Positions 18,315 through 27,540 of a stretch of DNA of 64,000 nt are shown here, in pieces. The position numbers and the translations under genes were made by a program. This DNA is from Stutzerimonas kunmingensis (GTDB taxonomy: Bacteria > Pseudomonadota > Gammaproteobacteria > Pseudomonadales > Pseudomonadaceae): assembly GCF_021432085.1 (NCBI RefSeq), contig NZ_CP090366.1:248001-312000 (forward strand). The letters run 5' to 3'. The notes under the pieces are model-generated. The model was not told the DNA's origin, made no database searches, and was given only the letters and a program-made list of their open reading frames with translations. The number at the start of each line of letters is the position of its first letter. The first letter of the stretch is position 1.

Positions 18315-20030
18315 CCGGCTCGCGGCGGGCTGGCACCATCAGTGCCTGGCCGATGCCGCGCGGGTCGCTGGCCGCCTCGACCGTGCCGCTCGGCTTGTGC
18401 CAATAGAGCACCTGCTGGTTGCCGTAGTCGCGTTCGATCAGCCTGGGCTGGTGGCCGCGCGCGCGCAGGGTGTCCAGCTGTGCCGGGGTGAACGCGTCGG
18501 CTTCGTACTGCAGCACATCCGGCAGGTACTGATGGTGATAGCGCGGCACTGCCGGCCAGGCCTGCACCGGCTTGCCTTCCAAATAAGCCAGTGCCGAAAG
18601 CAGCACCATGCTCGGTATGCGGCTGCCGCCGGGCGTACCAAAGGCGGCGAACTCCTCGACGCTTTCGATGAAAGTCGGGCTCATGCTCGACAGCGGACGC
18701 TTGCCGCCGGAGATGGCGTTGGCGCTGCTGCCCTTCAGGCCATAGGCATTGCTGCCGTCGATGTCGGCGGCGAAGTCGTCCATCTCGTCATTGAGCAGCA
18801 CACCGGTGCCGGGCACGCTGAAGGCGGCACCGAACATCATGTTCAGCGATAGCGTCGCCGCCACCGCATTGCCTTCGGCATCAATCACCGCGAAGTGGGT
18901 GGTGTGCTCGCCCTCGCGCCAGCGTGGCGCTGGCGGCAATGCGCTGCTCGGCGTGGCCCGATCAGGGTCGATGGAGCTGGCGAGCTGGTCCAGATACTGG
19001 TCTGACAGTAGATGTCGCAGTGGTGACGCGACGAAATCCGGATCGCCCAGTTGCCCTCGGTCGCGATAGGCCCGGCGCAACGCCTCGATCACCAGGTGAC
19101 TGCGTTGCAGCGGTTCGGCGTCGCGCCAGGACAGGCGTTCGAGAATGCCCAGGCTCTGCGCGAGGATCATGCCGCCGGCTGACGGCGGTGGCGCGCCGAT
19201 CAGCTCACGACCATTGGCGAGGGTGAAGCGTAGTGGCTCGCGCTCGACGGTGTGGTAGTTGGCCAGATCCTCCAGCGACCAGATGCCGCCGGCGGCGCGC
19301 ACGCCTTGCACCAATTTCTTCGCGAACTCGCCGCGGTAGAAGCCGTCGTGACCGTGCCTGGCCAAGCGCTCCAGGGTTTGCGCCAGCTCCGGCTGACGCA
19401 GCAGATGGCCTTCGGCTGGCAGGTCCCCGTCGCGGAGAAACAGCCGCGCGCTCTCCGGATCGTCACGCAGCGCTGCGAGGCGCCAGCCGGCGCGCTGGCG
19501 ATAGACGGAATCCACCGCAAAGCCGTCGCGGGCCAGCGCGATGGCTGGTGCGAGAGTAGTCTTCAGCGGTAGGCGTCCACGTTTTTCGGCGAGCTCGACC
19601 AGTGCGGCCGGCGTGCCGGGTATCGCCGCGGCCAGCGGGCCATTCAGCGAAAGTTCGCGCCGGATCTTGCCGTCGCGCAGGTACAGGTCCGGCGTGGCAG
19701 CGGCGGGTGCGCGCTCGCGGGCGTCGAGGAAACTGTGCTGGGGGGATTCGCCGGCTTCGCGCAGCAGAAAGAAGCCGCCGCCGCCAAGTCCGGAGCCATA
19801 TGGCTCGACCACCGCCAGGGCGGCGCTGACTGCAACGGTGGCATCGAAGGCGTTGCCGCCGGCTTCGAGAATGCGCCGGCCAACTTCACTGGCCAGCGGA
19901 TGGGCCGTGGCGACGGCGCCGTTTGCAAGAGGGTTGCCCTGGGCCGCGTAGGCCAGCAGCAGGAGGGCGGCGAGACAACCCTGGAGCCCCCTGAGCAGGC
20001 GGGTCCTTCGGGTCGGTCGCCGCGAGAGCA

Positions 20031-20031
<1 letters not shown>
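18298..20031 (-). CDS. ggt: Gamma-glutamyltransferase, periplasmic
   Basis: 577-residue Ntn-hydrolase that transfers or hydrolyses the gamma-glutamyl group of glutathione. It begins with basic residues (MLSRRPTRRTRLLRG) and a hydrophobic signal segment ending near AAQG. Self-processing should occur before the Thr of EHTTHFAVIDAEGNAVAATLSL, the small-subunit N-terminus. The GSGLGGGGFFLL block is also present. Its ATG shares one base with the stop codon of the upstream ferredoxin gene (TGATG). The open frame extends into the ferredoxin gene, but that part is out of frame with it and not GGT-like. Confidence 0.94.
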
Positions 20032-20324
<293 letters not shown>

Positions 20325-20389
20325 TTACGACCGGGCAATTGTGCCGCATCGCCGGCCAGCGTGCACTCGACGCGGCCCGGCGGGCATCG

Positions 20390-20971
<582 letters not shown>

Positions 20972-20977
20972 TCAATC

Positions 20978-22573
20978 TCAGGACTTCTGCAGGCGATCAC
21001 CCAGTTCCGTGGCGAGTTTGGCGCACAGCGCATAGATCGACAGCTGGGGATTGGCGCCGATGCTGGTGGGGAAAAGTGAGCCGTCGTGTATCGACAGGTT
21101 GGCCAGCTGATGGTGCCGACCGAGGCTGTCGGTGACGGCCTGGCGTGGGTCATCACCCATGGCGCAACCGCCCATGACGTGGGCGCTGCCAAGACGGGTG
21201 CGATACAGCGCAAGGTCCAGACCCTCGATCAGCTCCCGGGCGGCGCGGGGCGTGCGCACGTAATGGGCGTCGGCATGCAGGGGCAGCACGGCGCGCGCAC
21301 CGGCGGCGAACTGGGTCTCGGCCATGCTCAGAAAGGCGCGGCGGATACCGTTCCAGGCATAGTCGGTCATGCGGTAGTCGAGCGCCGGGCTGCCGTCGCT
21401 GCGCAGCTCGACCGTGCCCTCGGCGCTGTCCTGATGAAAGCCGTCGCGCTGCAGGGCGATCATCGCGTGAGTATGCGGCAGCTCGGCCATGCGCTGCGCA
21501 TTCTCCGGGCCGAAGTCGCCGAGCAGGGTGGCCGCGAGCGCGGGATGGATGGGCGGTACTTCGAGCTTGTAGCCCGCCGGCCCGGCAATCCCGTCGCGCC
21601 ACTGGAAGTGGTCGGAATAGATCGATTGTGGCGCGCCGCTGAAGGCGTCGATGCGCTCGTCGAATTGCGCCGCGGAGAAGTTGGTCAGATGCAGGAAGGT
21701 GCGCTTGCCGACGCGCTGATGCGGGTCGGGCGCCTGCGAGCGCAGCAGCAGCGCCGGCGTGTTGATGCCGCCGCCGGCGAGTATGTAGTGCCTGGCGACG
21801 ACGCGGATGCGCTGCCCGTTCGGTTCCACGCAGCGGTCGTCCATGCCCAGGCAGTCCAGGCCGACGACCTGCTCGCCCTGCATCAACAGGCGTTCGGCGC
21901 GCGCGAGGTAGAGCAGTGCGCCGCCCTTGTCCAGCAGCGCCGGAATGCTGGTGACCAGCATCGACTGCTTGGCGTTGGTCGGGCAGCCCATGCCGCAATA
22001 GCCTAGGTTCCAGCAGCCACGCACGTTGCGCGGGATCACCGCCCAGTGCTGGCCGAGGCTTTCGCAGCCGCGCTGCAACACCGCGTTGTTGGCATTCGGC
22101 GGCACGGCCCAGGGCGCGATGCCGAGGCGCTGTTCGATGCGTTCGAACCAGGGTTGCAGCGCCTCGACCGACAGCCCGCTGACGCCATGCTCGCTGGCCC
22201 AGTGCTGCAATGTTTGCGGCGGTGTGCGAAAGCTCGAGGTCCAGTTCACCAGCGTGGTGCCGCCGACCGCGCGGCCCTGCAGGATGGTGATGGCGCCGTC
22301 CTTGCTGGTGCGGCCGATGGCTTCCTGATAGAGCGAGCGGTAGGCGCGGGCCTCCTGCATGTCGAAGTCGCTGCTGGTGCGCAGCGGGCCTTCTTCGATC
22401 AGCAGCACCTTGTAGCCGGCTGCGCTCAGCACTTCTGCGCTGGTGGCGCCGCCTGCGCCACTGCCGACGATGGCGACGTCGGCCTCCAGGGTCAGATCGT
22501 CCTCCAGTCGCGAGCCGTCGTATGTGGTCCAGCCACGGGCAAGGCCTGCAGCAAACAAGTCGGGAACGGGCAC
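20978..22573 (-). CDS. laoA: GMC-family alcohol dehydrogenase, LaoA-like
   Basis: 531-residue FAD enzyme of the glucose-methanol-choline family. The Rossmann motif is VAIVGSGAGGATSAEVLSAAGYKVLLIEEG (about residues 33-62), and the GMC C-terminal block HVMGGCAMGDDP...IHDGSLFPTSIGANPQ holds the active-site His/Asn pair. It has no signal peptide; its upstream neighbour carries a twin-arginine signal, so it may be exported as a folded passenger or stay at the membrane face (inference). Gene order ALDH - TAT protein - GMC matches laoCBA of P. aeruginosa, a system for oxidising long-chain alcohols. Confidence 0.82.
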   Translation of the reverse strand: MPVPDLFAAGLARGWTTYDGSRLEDDLTLEADVAIVGSGAGGATSAEVLSAAGYKVLLIEEGPLRTSSDFDMQEARAYRSLYQEAIGRTSKDGAITILQGRAVGGTTLVNWTSSFRTPPQTLQHWASEHGVSGLSVEALQPWFERIEQRLGIAPWAVPPNANNAVLQRGCESLGQHWAVIPRNVRGCWNLGYCGMGCPTNAKQSMLVTSIPALLDKGGALLYLARAERLLMQGEQVVGLDCLGMDDRCVEPNGQRIRVVARHYILAGGGINTPALLLRSQAPDPHQRVGKRTFLHLTNFSAAQFDERIDAFSGAPQSIYSDHFQWRDGIAGPAGYKLEVPPIHPALAATLLGDFGPENAQRMAELPHTHAMIALQRDGFHQDSAEGTVELRSDGSPALDYRMTDYAWNGIRRAFLSMAETQFAAGARAVLPLHADAHYVRTPRAARELIEGLDLALYRTRLGSAHVMGGCAMGDDPRQAVTDSLGRHHQLANLSIHDGSLFPTSIGANPQLSIYALCAKLATELGDRLQKS

Positions 22574-22589
22574 GGATGCCTCCTATCAG

Positions 22590-23120
22590 TCAGACCTTCG
22601 GCGGTCCGGGATAACCGCAGTGCGCCCAGGCGGCGGGGCTGGCGTACCAGGCCATGAGGATCATCTGCAGCAGCGAGGCATGACCCTGGCGCAGCTGGGC
22701 GAGCGAGCTGTTTTGCCAGCGCTGAAGGAACGCGCGTATTTGATCATCGGAGGCGACCTCCCAGCCGCTCCAGATTCCGGTCAGCGGCCCGCGGGTCAGT
22801 GGCAGGCTGAGTACGTCGAACAGCTGGCGTACCTGGCTTAGCAGCGCGGGCGACAAGTGGTGCAGGCCCAGGTCAAGGCTGACGAGGGTGGTCTGCACGG
22901 CCTGCGGCATGTCACTGGGCGCCGTCGAGCCTTCCAGTAGCAACGGCGTTAGTCGGCGCAGCATGGGCAGATCGCTGTCACGCAACGCGAAGAAGCCGCT
23001 CGCCGGGCTGTCTGCCGAGGCGCTGAGGGTTCGGCTGAGCAGGCCGCCGCCAGCCAGGATGGCGCCGCCGAGCAGTCCGACCTTGAGCAGGCCGCGGCGA
23101 TTGAGGGAAATCTCGTGCAT
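22590..23120 (-). CDS. laoB: Twin-arginine signal small subunit, LaoB-like
   Basis: 176-residue protein with a twin-arginine signal (SLNRRGLLKVGLLGGAILAGGGLLS at 5-29). The remainder is helical, with no cofactor motif, and resembles the small subunits that accompany FAD-dependent GMC dehydrogenases (gluconate 2-dehydrogenase subunit 3 type). It sits 16 bases before the GMC gene and 14 bases after the aldehyde dehydrogenase gene in one operon. Likely a membrane-anchoring or export partner of LaoA. The ATG at 23120 is preceded closely by GGAG. Confidence 0.75.
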   Translation of the reverse strand: MHEISLNRRGLLKVGLLGGAILAGGGLLSRTLSASADSPASGFFALRDSDLPMLRRLTPLLLEGSTAPSDMPQAVQTTLVSLDLGLHHLSPALLSQVRQLFDVLSLPLTRGPLTGIWSGWEVASDDQIRAFLQRWQNSSLAQLRQGHASLLQMILMAWYASPAAWAHCGYPGPPKV

Positions 23121-23134
23121 TGCTCCAGCTCGCT

Positions 23135-24547
23135 TCAGCGGATAAACAGCGCATAGATCAGCTTCTGCCACCACCTGCCATAGGGCGGATAGATCAGTCG
23201 GGCGGCGTTGAAGCGCTGTTTGATGAACACACCCTTGGCCTTGCTGAAGGTGAGAAATCCCTCATGGCCGTGGTAGTGCCCCATGCCGGACGGGCCGACG
23301 CCACCAAACGGCAGATCGTCCTGGGCGACGTGCAGCAGGGTATCGTTCAGGCACACGCCGCCGGAGTGGGTGGTTTGCAGCATGCGCTGCTGCTCGCTGC
23401 GGTCGTAGCCGAAGTAGTACAGCGCCAGCGGGCGTGGGCGTGCGTTGATGTAAGCCAGCGCTTCGTCCAGATCGGCGTACGGCACGATCGGCAACAGCGG
23501 GCCGAAGATTTCCTCCTGCATCACGCGCATGTCGTCGGTGGTGTTCAGCAGCAGGCAGTGCGGCATGCGCCGTTGCTGCGCCTCGGCAAACAGCGGCACG
23601 ACATGCGCGCCCTTGGCCTGCGCATCGTCGAGGTAGTCCTGCAGTCGCGTCAGCTGACGCGCATTGATGATCGCGGTGTAGTCGGGATTGTCCGCAAGGC
23701 TCGGATACAGACGCTGTACCGCCTCACGGTAGGCACCGACGAAGCCCTCGACACGCTCGCGCGGCACCAGCACATAGTCCGGCGCGACGCAGGTCTGCCC
23801 GGCGTTCATGCACTTGCCGAAGGCGATGCGCTCGGCGGCATCGGCCAACGGGACGCTGGCCGAGACGATCGCTGGCGACTTGCCACCGAGCTCCAGCGTC
23901 ACCGGTGTCAGGTTTTCCGCTGCCGCGCGCATCACCTCGCGGCCGATGTGCGTCGAACCGGTGAACAGCAGGTGATCGAACGGCAGCCGGGCGAAGGCCT
24001 GCCCGACCTCTACGTCGCCGAGCACCACCGCTACCTGATCTTCAGGGAAGATCTGCGCCAGCAGATCCTTGAGCAGCTGCCCGGTGGCAGGCGTCGACTC
24101 GCTCATTTTCAGCATCACGCGATTGCCGGCGGCGAGCGCGCCGATCAGCGGCCCGATGGCCAGATAGAGCGGGTAGTTCCACGGCACGATGATGCCCACC
24201 ACGCCCAGCGGCTGGTAGACCACCCGTGCGCTGGCTGGCTGGAAGGCCAGGCCGACATGCCGGCGTGAGGGTTTCATCCAGCGCCGCAGGTGACGGCTGG
24301 CGTAACGGATGCCGTGCAGGCTGGGCATGATTTCCGCCAGCAGGGTTTCGTCGGCCGAACGATGCCCGAAATCCGCAGCGACTGCCTCCATCAGCGCCGG
24401 TTGATGGCCGGCAAGCACATCGCGCAGGGCGTCCAGCCAACGCAAGCGATCCTCTTCCGAGGGCATCGGTGCGGCGGTGAAGGCCGAGCGCTGGCGGGCG
24501 AACAGGGCCTCCATGGCGACCAGCGCTTGCGGGATTTCGGCTGACAT
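23135..24547 (-). CDS. laoC: NAD(P)-dependent aldehyde dehydrogenase, LaoC-like (coniferyl aldehyde dehydrogenase family)
   Basis: 470-residue class 3 aldehyde dehydrogenase that oxidises aldehydes to acids. Motifs: VTLELGGKSPAIV holds the catalytic Glu (about residue 220), MNAGQTCVAPDYVLVP the catalytic Cys (about 254), and EIFGPLLPI follows. The C-terminus ends in a hydrophobic stretch (LIYALFIR) that might associate with membrane, as in some class 3 enzymes. First gene of laoCBA; in P. aeruginosa the operon converts long-chain alcohols to fatty acids. The generic automatic name would be coniferyl aldehyde dehydrogenase (calB). Confidence 0.85.
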   Translation of the reverse strand: MSAEIPQALVAMEALFARQRSAFTAAPMPSEEDRLRWLDALRDVLAGHQPALMEAVAADFGHRSADETLLAEIMPSLHGIRYASRHLRRWMKPSRRHVGLAFQPASARVVYQPLGVVGIIVPWNYPLYLAIGPLIGALAAGNRVMLKMSESTPATGQLLKDLLAQIFPEDQVAVVLGDVEVGQAFARLPFDHLLFTGSTHIGREVMRAAAENLTPVTLELGGKSPAIVSASVPLADAAERIAFGKCMNAGQTCVAPDYVLVPRERVEGFVGAYREAVQRLYPSLADNPDYTAIINARQLTRLQDYLDDAQAKGAHVVPLFAEAQQRRMPHCLLLNTTDDMRVMQEEIFGPLLPIVPYADLDEALAYINARPRPLALYYFGYDRSEQQRMLQTTHSGGVCLNDTLLHVAQDDLPFGGVGPSGMGHYHGHEGFLTFSKAKGVFIKQRFNAARLIYPPYGRWWQKLIYALFIR

Positions 24548-24580
24548 GCGGGCTCCTGATGCGATGTGCTGGAGGATTTC

Positions 24581-24596
24581 TAGAGTAATTACTCTA
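24581..24596. promoter_or_regulatory. Perfect 16-bp palindrome, candidate LaoR operator
   Basis: TAGAGTAATTACTCTA is an exact palindrome in the 130-base gap between the divergent laoC and laoR start codons, 33 bases from laoC. TetR-family repressors bind such sites. AT-rich in a GC-rich region, it probably overlaps promoter elements of laoC and/or laoR. Confidence 0.75.
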
Positions 24597-24677
24597 AACT
24601 GTCAACGAGACGTGCTTACCCGCCTGCTGGCGTGTACCGTTGCTTCCTTCGCTTCGCCGCCGAGAACTCGCCGCCTC

Positions 24678-25352
24678 ATGGCATCCCGCACCAAGACCCG
24701 TGACCGCATCATCGAAGCCAGCCTGGGGCTGTTCAACGCCCAGGGCGAGCGGAACGTTACGACCAACCATATCGCCGCCCATCTCGGCATCTCGCCGGGC
24801 AATCTGTACTACCACTTCCCCAACAAGCAGGCGATCGTCGCAGAGCTGTTCGGGCAGTACGAATCGCGTGTCGACCAGTTCCTGCGCTTGCCGCCGGAGC
24901 GGGAAATGCAGGTCCAGGACAAGGCGCTTTACCTCGAAGCGCTGCTGGGCGCGATGTGGGATTACCGATTTCTCCATCGTGATCTGGAAGGCCTGCTGGA
25001 TGCCAATCCGCAGCTCGCCCAGCGCTACCAGGCGTTCGCCGGCCGTTGCCTGCGGCATGCCCGGGCGATCTATCAGGGGTTCGTCGATGCCGGCATTCTG
25101 CTGATGGATCCGCTCCAGGCCGAGGCCTTGGCGCTGAATGCCTGGATCGTCCTTACCTCCTGGGTGCGTTTCCTCGGCACGGTTGGCGCGGGAGCCGGAA
25201 GCCTGGATCAACTACAGCTGCGTCGGGGCATCTATCAGGTGCTGGCACTGGAAAGTGGCTTCGTTGCTCCGGGTGCCCGCGAAGCCGTGGCGGCGCTGCA
25301 GCAGCAGTACTTCGTCGAACTGGATCCCCTGCCGGACTCACGGGGCGTCTAG
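24678..25352 (+). CDS. laoR: TetR-family repressor, LaoR-like
   Basis: 224-residue regulator. The N-terminal helix-turn-helix is TRDRIIEASLGLFNAQGERNVTTNHIAAHLGISPGNLYYHFPNKQAIV (about residues 7-55), classic TetR. The rest is helical, the ligand-sensing domain. It is divergent from laoCBA, with a palindromic operator candidate in between. In P. aeruginosa the homologous LaoR represses the lao operon, and inducers are long-chain alcohols or aldehydes. The frame is open upstream to 24477, but that part is antisense to laoC. Confidence 0.88.
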   Translation: MASRTKTRDRIIEASLGLFNAQGERNVTTNHIAAHLGISPGNLYYHFPNKQAIVAELFGQYESRVDQFLRLPPEREMQVQDKALYLEALLGAMWDYRFLHRDLEGLLDANPQLAQRYQAFAGRCLRHARAIYQGFVDAGILLMDPLQAEALALNAWIVLTSWVRFLGTVGAGAGSLDQLQLRRGIYQVLALESGFVAPGAREAVAALQQQYFVELDPLPDSRGV

Positions 25353-25365
25353 AGCAGGCGAGGGC

Positions 25366-26349
25366 TCACGGCGTTTGTGCCAGCCACTGCGGAATGCGCC
25401 GCTCCAGGTAGTAGCGAGGCCTACGCGGCGTGCCTTCGACAAAGCCGACGTGGCCACCGTTGGCGTGCAGCTCGAGGGCGGTGGTGGCGGACAGCTCGGC
25501 CGGTTCCGGCACGCTGTGGCGGAACACGAAGGGGTCGTCCTCGGCCTGGATCAGCAGGGTTGGCGTCGTGATCGTCGGCAGGTAGTAGCGGCTGGAGGCA
25601 CGGCGGTAATAGTCCTGGGCGTCGCTGTAGCCGTGCAGCGGCGCGGTGAAGCGGCCGTCGAAATCCCAGAAGGTACGCATGCCGTGCAGTGGTCCGAGGC
25701 TCTGCAGGGCACCGAGGTGGTTCAGCAGCCCCTCGCGCTGGAAGCGCTGCTGTTTGTCCCTCACGTAGGCGACCATCGCCTTCATGAAATGCGCCTGGTA
25801 GACGCGGGAGAAGCCGAGGCCGATGCGATCGGCACATTGGTCCAGGCGGAATGGCACGGACACCGCCACGGCCTTGCGCAGCGGGCAACTGGCTGCCATT
25901 TCGCCCATGTACTTGAGCAGTACGTTGCCGCCCAGCGAGTAGCCGACCGCATGCAGCGGCGCCATGGGCCGGCAGGCCTGCAGATGCCCGATCACTTCGG
26001 CGAGATCATCGCTGGCGCCGGAATGATAGGCGCGCGGCAGCAGGTTCGGTTCGCCCGAGCAGCCGCGCCAGTTGATCGCGACGCTCGCCCAGCCTTGCGC
26101 GCTCAGTTGTTGCTGCAGACCGAGCACGTAAAGCGAATTCGACGAGCCGGTCAGCCCGTGTAGCACCAGAACCAGCGGCGCTGTTGCTTCATGCGGGCCG
26201 TGCCAGTCCAGGTCGATGAAATCGCCATCGGCCAGCCACAGTCGCTCACGCCGGCGTTCGAGGCGCGGCGCCTTGCGAAAGAATGCGTTCCACAGGGTCT
26301 GCAGATGCGGCCCGGGAAGCCACCAGGCGGGTTGGAAGGATTCGGACAC
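25366..26349 (-). CDS. YheT-family alpha/beta hydrolase
   Basis: 327-residue esterase/hydrolase. Strands with PLVLVLHGLTGSS (oxyanion region, about 80-92), the nucleophile elbow GYSLGGNVLLKY (Ser near 155), the WRGCSGE segment and a C-terminal GGHVGF with the catalytic His are visible. These are marks of the YheT/AB-hydrolase 4 group, whose natural substrate is unknown. It faces the laoR gene with only 13 bases between the stops. Confidence 0.87.
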   Translation of the reverse strand: MSESFQPAWWLPGPHLQTLWNAFFRKAPRLERRRERLWLADGDFIDLDWHGPHEATAPLVLVLHGLTGSSNSLYVLGLQQQLSAQGWASVAINWRGCSGEPNLLPRAYHSGASDDLAEVIGHLQACRPMAPLHAVGYSLGGNVLLKYMGEMAASCPLRKAVAVSVPFRLDQCADRIGLGFSRVYQAHFMKAMVAYVRDKQQRFQREGLLNHLGALQSLGPLHGMRTFWDFDGRFTAPLHGYSDAQDYYRRASSRYYLPTITTPTLLIQAEDDPFVFRHSVPEPAELSATTALELHANGGHVGFVEGTPRRPRYYLERRIPQWLAQTP

Positions 26350-26521
26350 GGTTGCTCGGGTTCCTCGTTTGCTCCGACGTTAGAGCCTCGGCGGCGGGAA
26401 GAAAAGCACGATGCAGGCGTTGAATGATGCTGGCCGCCTGGCGACTTATGTCTTTGGGGATATGGTCAGCGCCGCCCAAGGGGTGGAGAGTGACGCGATA
26501 GTCTTATCCGGAACCCTGCCC

Positions 26522-26926
26522 ATGACGCTTACCCCCTTCGATCAACTGCTGGCTGCCGCGCGCCAGGAGCGCGAACCCCAGCGCCTCCTGTTCGTCTTCG
26601 TCAGCGCCGAACTGCCCGAGGATGCCACCGAGGCCGAGCGCCAGCGCTTCGAGGACAACGCCGGCGGCTCGCTGAAACCGGTGCTCTGCGTCGACAAGCT
26701 GCCCGAGGAGCTAAGCGACTTCGCCGCGCTGCGTGAAGAGTCCGAGCGCACGGGCGTGGCCTGGGATCTGCTGTTCGCCGCGGCGCTGCCCGGCCAGGCC
26801 GGCATCACGCCGAACGCCGACGAGGCCGAGCAGCCACTGAAGATGATGGTCAGCGCCATCGAGACCGGCAACGTCGGCCGCTTCCTGGCCTTCGATCGCA
26901 ACGGTCAGACCGTCGACTTCTACTGA
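26522..26926 (+). CDS. Conserved small protein of unknown function
   Basis: 134-residue acidic cytoplasmic protein (MTLTPFDQLLAAARQEREPQRLLFVFVSAELP...) with no signal peptide, membrane helix, or metal motif that I can see. Similar Pseudomonas proteins are often auto-named ribonucleotide reductase subunit alpha, which the sequence does not support: there is no active-site cysteine set and it is far too short. It lies between yheT-like and rsmD genes and converges on rsmD with 11 bases between. The ATG at 26522 fits the relatives I recall; an upstream ATG at 26411 is possible. Confidence 0.7.
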   Translation: MTLTPFDQLLAAARQEREPQRLLFVFVSAELPEDATEAERQRFEDNAGGSLKPVLCVDKLPEELSDFAALREESERTGVAWDLLFAAALPGQAGITPNADEAEQPLKMMVSAIETGNVGRFLAFDRNGQTVDFY

Positions 26927-26937
26927 AGTCGCCGACT

Positions 26938-27540
26938 TCAAGCGGCGGGTGCGTGGCGCTCCCAGAGCGCGTAGTGCACCTTGCCGGCCTGCTTCTCCCG
27001 ATGCAGTCGCCAGTTCACCGGCAGGCCGAGGCTGGACGGCAGGGCCTCGCTTTCGGTGTAGACCCAGGCGTGCTCGGCCAGCCAACCCTTTGTCTCCAGC
27101 AGCTCGCAGGCCGGTTGCAACAGATTCTTGTTGAACGGCGGGTCGAGGAATACCAGGTCGAAGGCGGTCGGCGTCTGGGTTTCCAGATAGCGCAGGGCAT
27201 CGCTCTGCAGTAGCTGGCCGTGGCCGCAGTTCAGCGTGTCCAGATGCTTGCGCAGGCTGGCGATGGCGTTGGCGTTGACGTCCAGCGCCAGGGCCATGCT
27301 GGCGCCGCGCGACAGGGCTTCCAGATAGATCGCGCCGCTGCCGGTGAACGGATCGAGCACCCGCGCGCCGGATAGGTAGGGTGCCAGCCAGTTGAACAGG
27401 GTTTCGCGCACCCGGTCCGGCGTGGGGCGCAGGCCTTCGGCATCGGGGAAGCTGAAGCGGCGCGAGCGCCACTCGCCGCCGATGATGCGCAACTGGCCCT
27501 GGCCGCCGTGGGCGCTGGGGCGAATGGGTGGATTGGCCAT
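26938..27540 (-). CDS. rsmD: 16S rRNA (guanine-966-N2) methyltransferase
   Basis: 200-residue SAM-dependent enzyme that methylates G966 in the small ribosomal subunit. Signatures: IIGGEWRSRRFSFP near the N-terminus, VLDPFTGSGAIYLEALSRGA (SAM motif I, about 60-79) and the catalytic FLDPPFNKNLL near 131. Its ATG shares one base with the stop codon of the upstream M16 gene (TGATG), so translation is coupled. Confidence 0.95.
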   Translation of the reverse strand: MANPPIRPSAHGGQGQLRIIGGEWRSRRFSFPDAEGLRPTPDRVRETLFNWLAPYLSGARVLDPFTGSGAIYLEALSRGASMALALDVNANAIASLRKHLDTLNCGHGQLLQSDALRYLETQTPTAFDLVFLDPPFNKNLLQPACELLETKGWLAEHAWVYTESEALPSSLGLPVNWRLHREKQAGKVHYALWERHAPAA

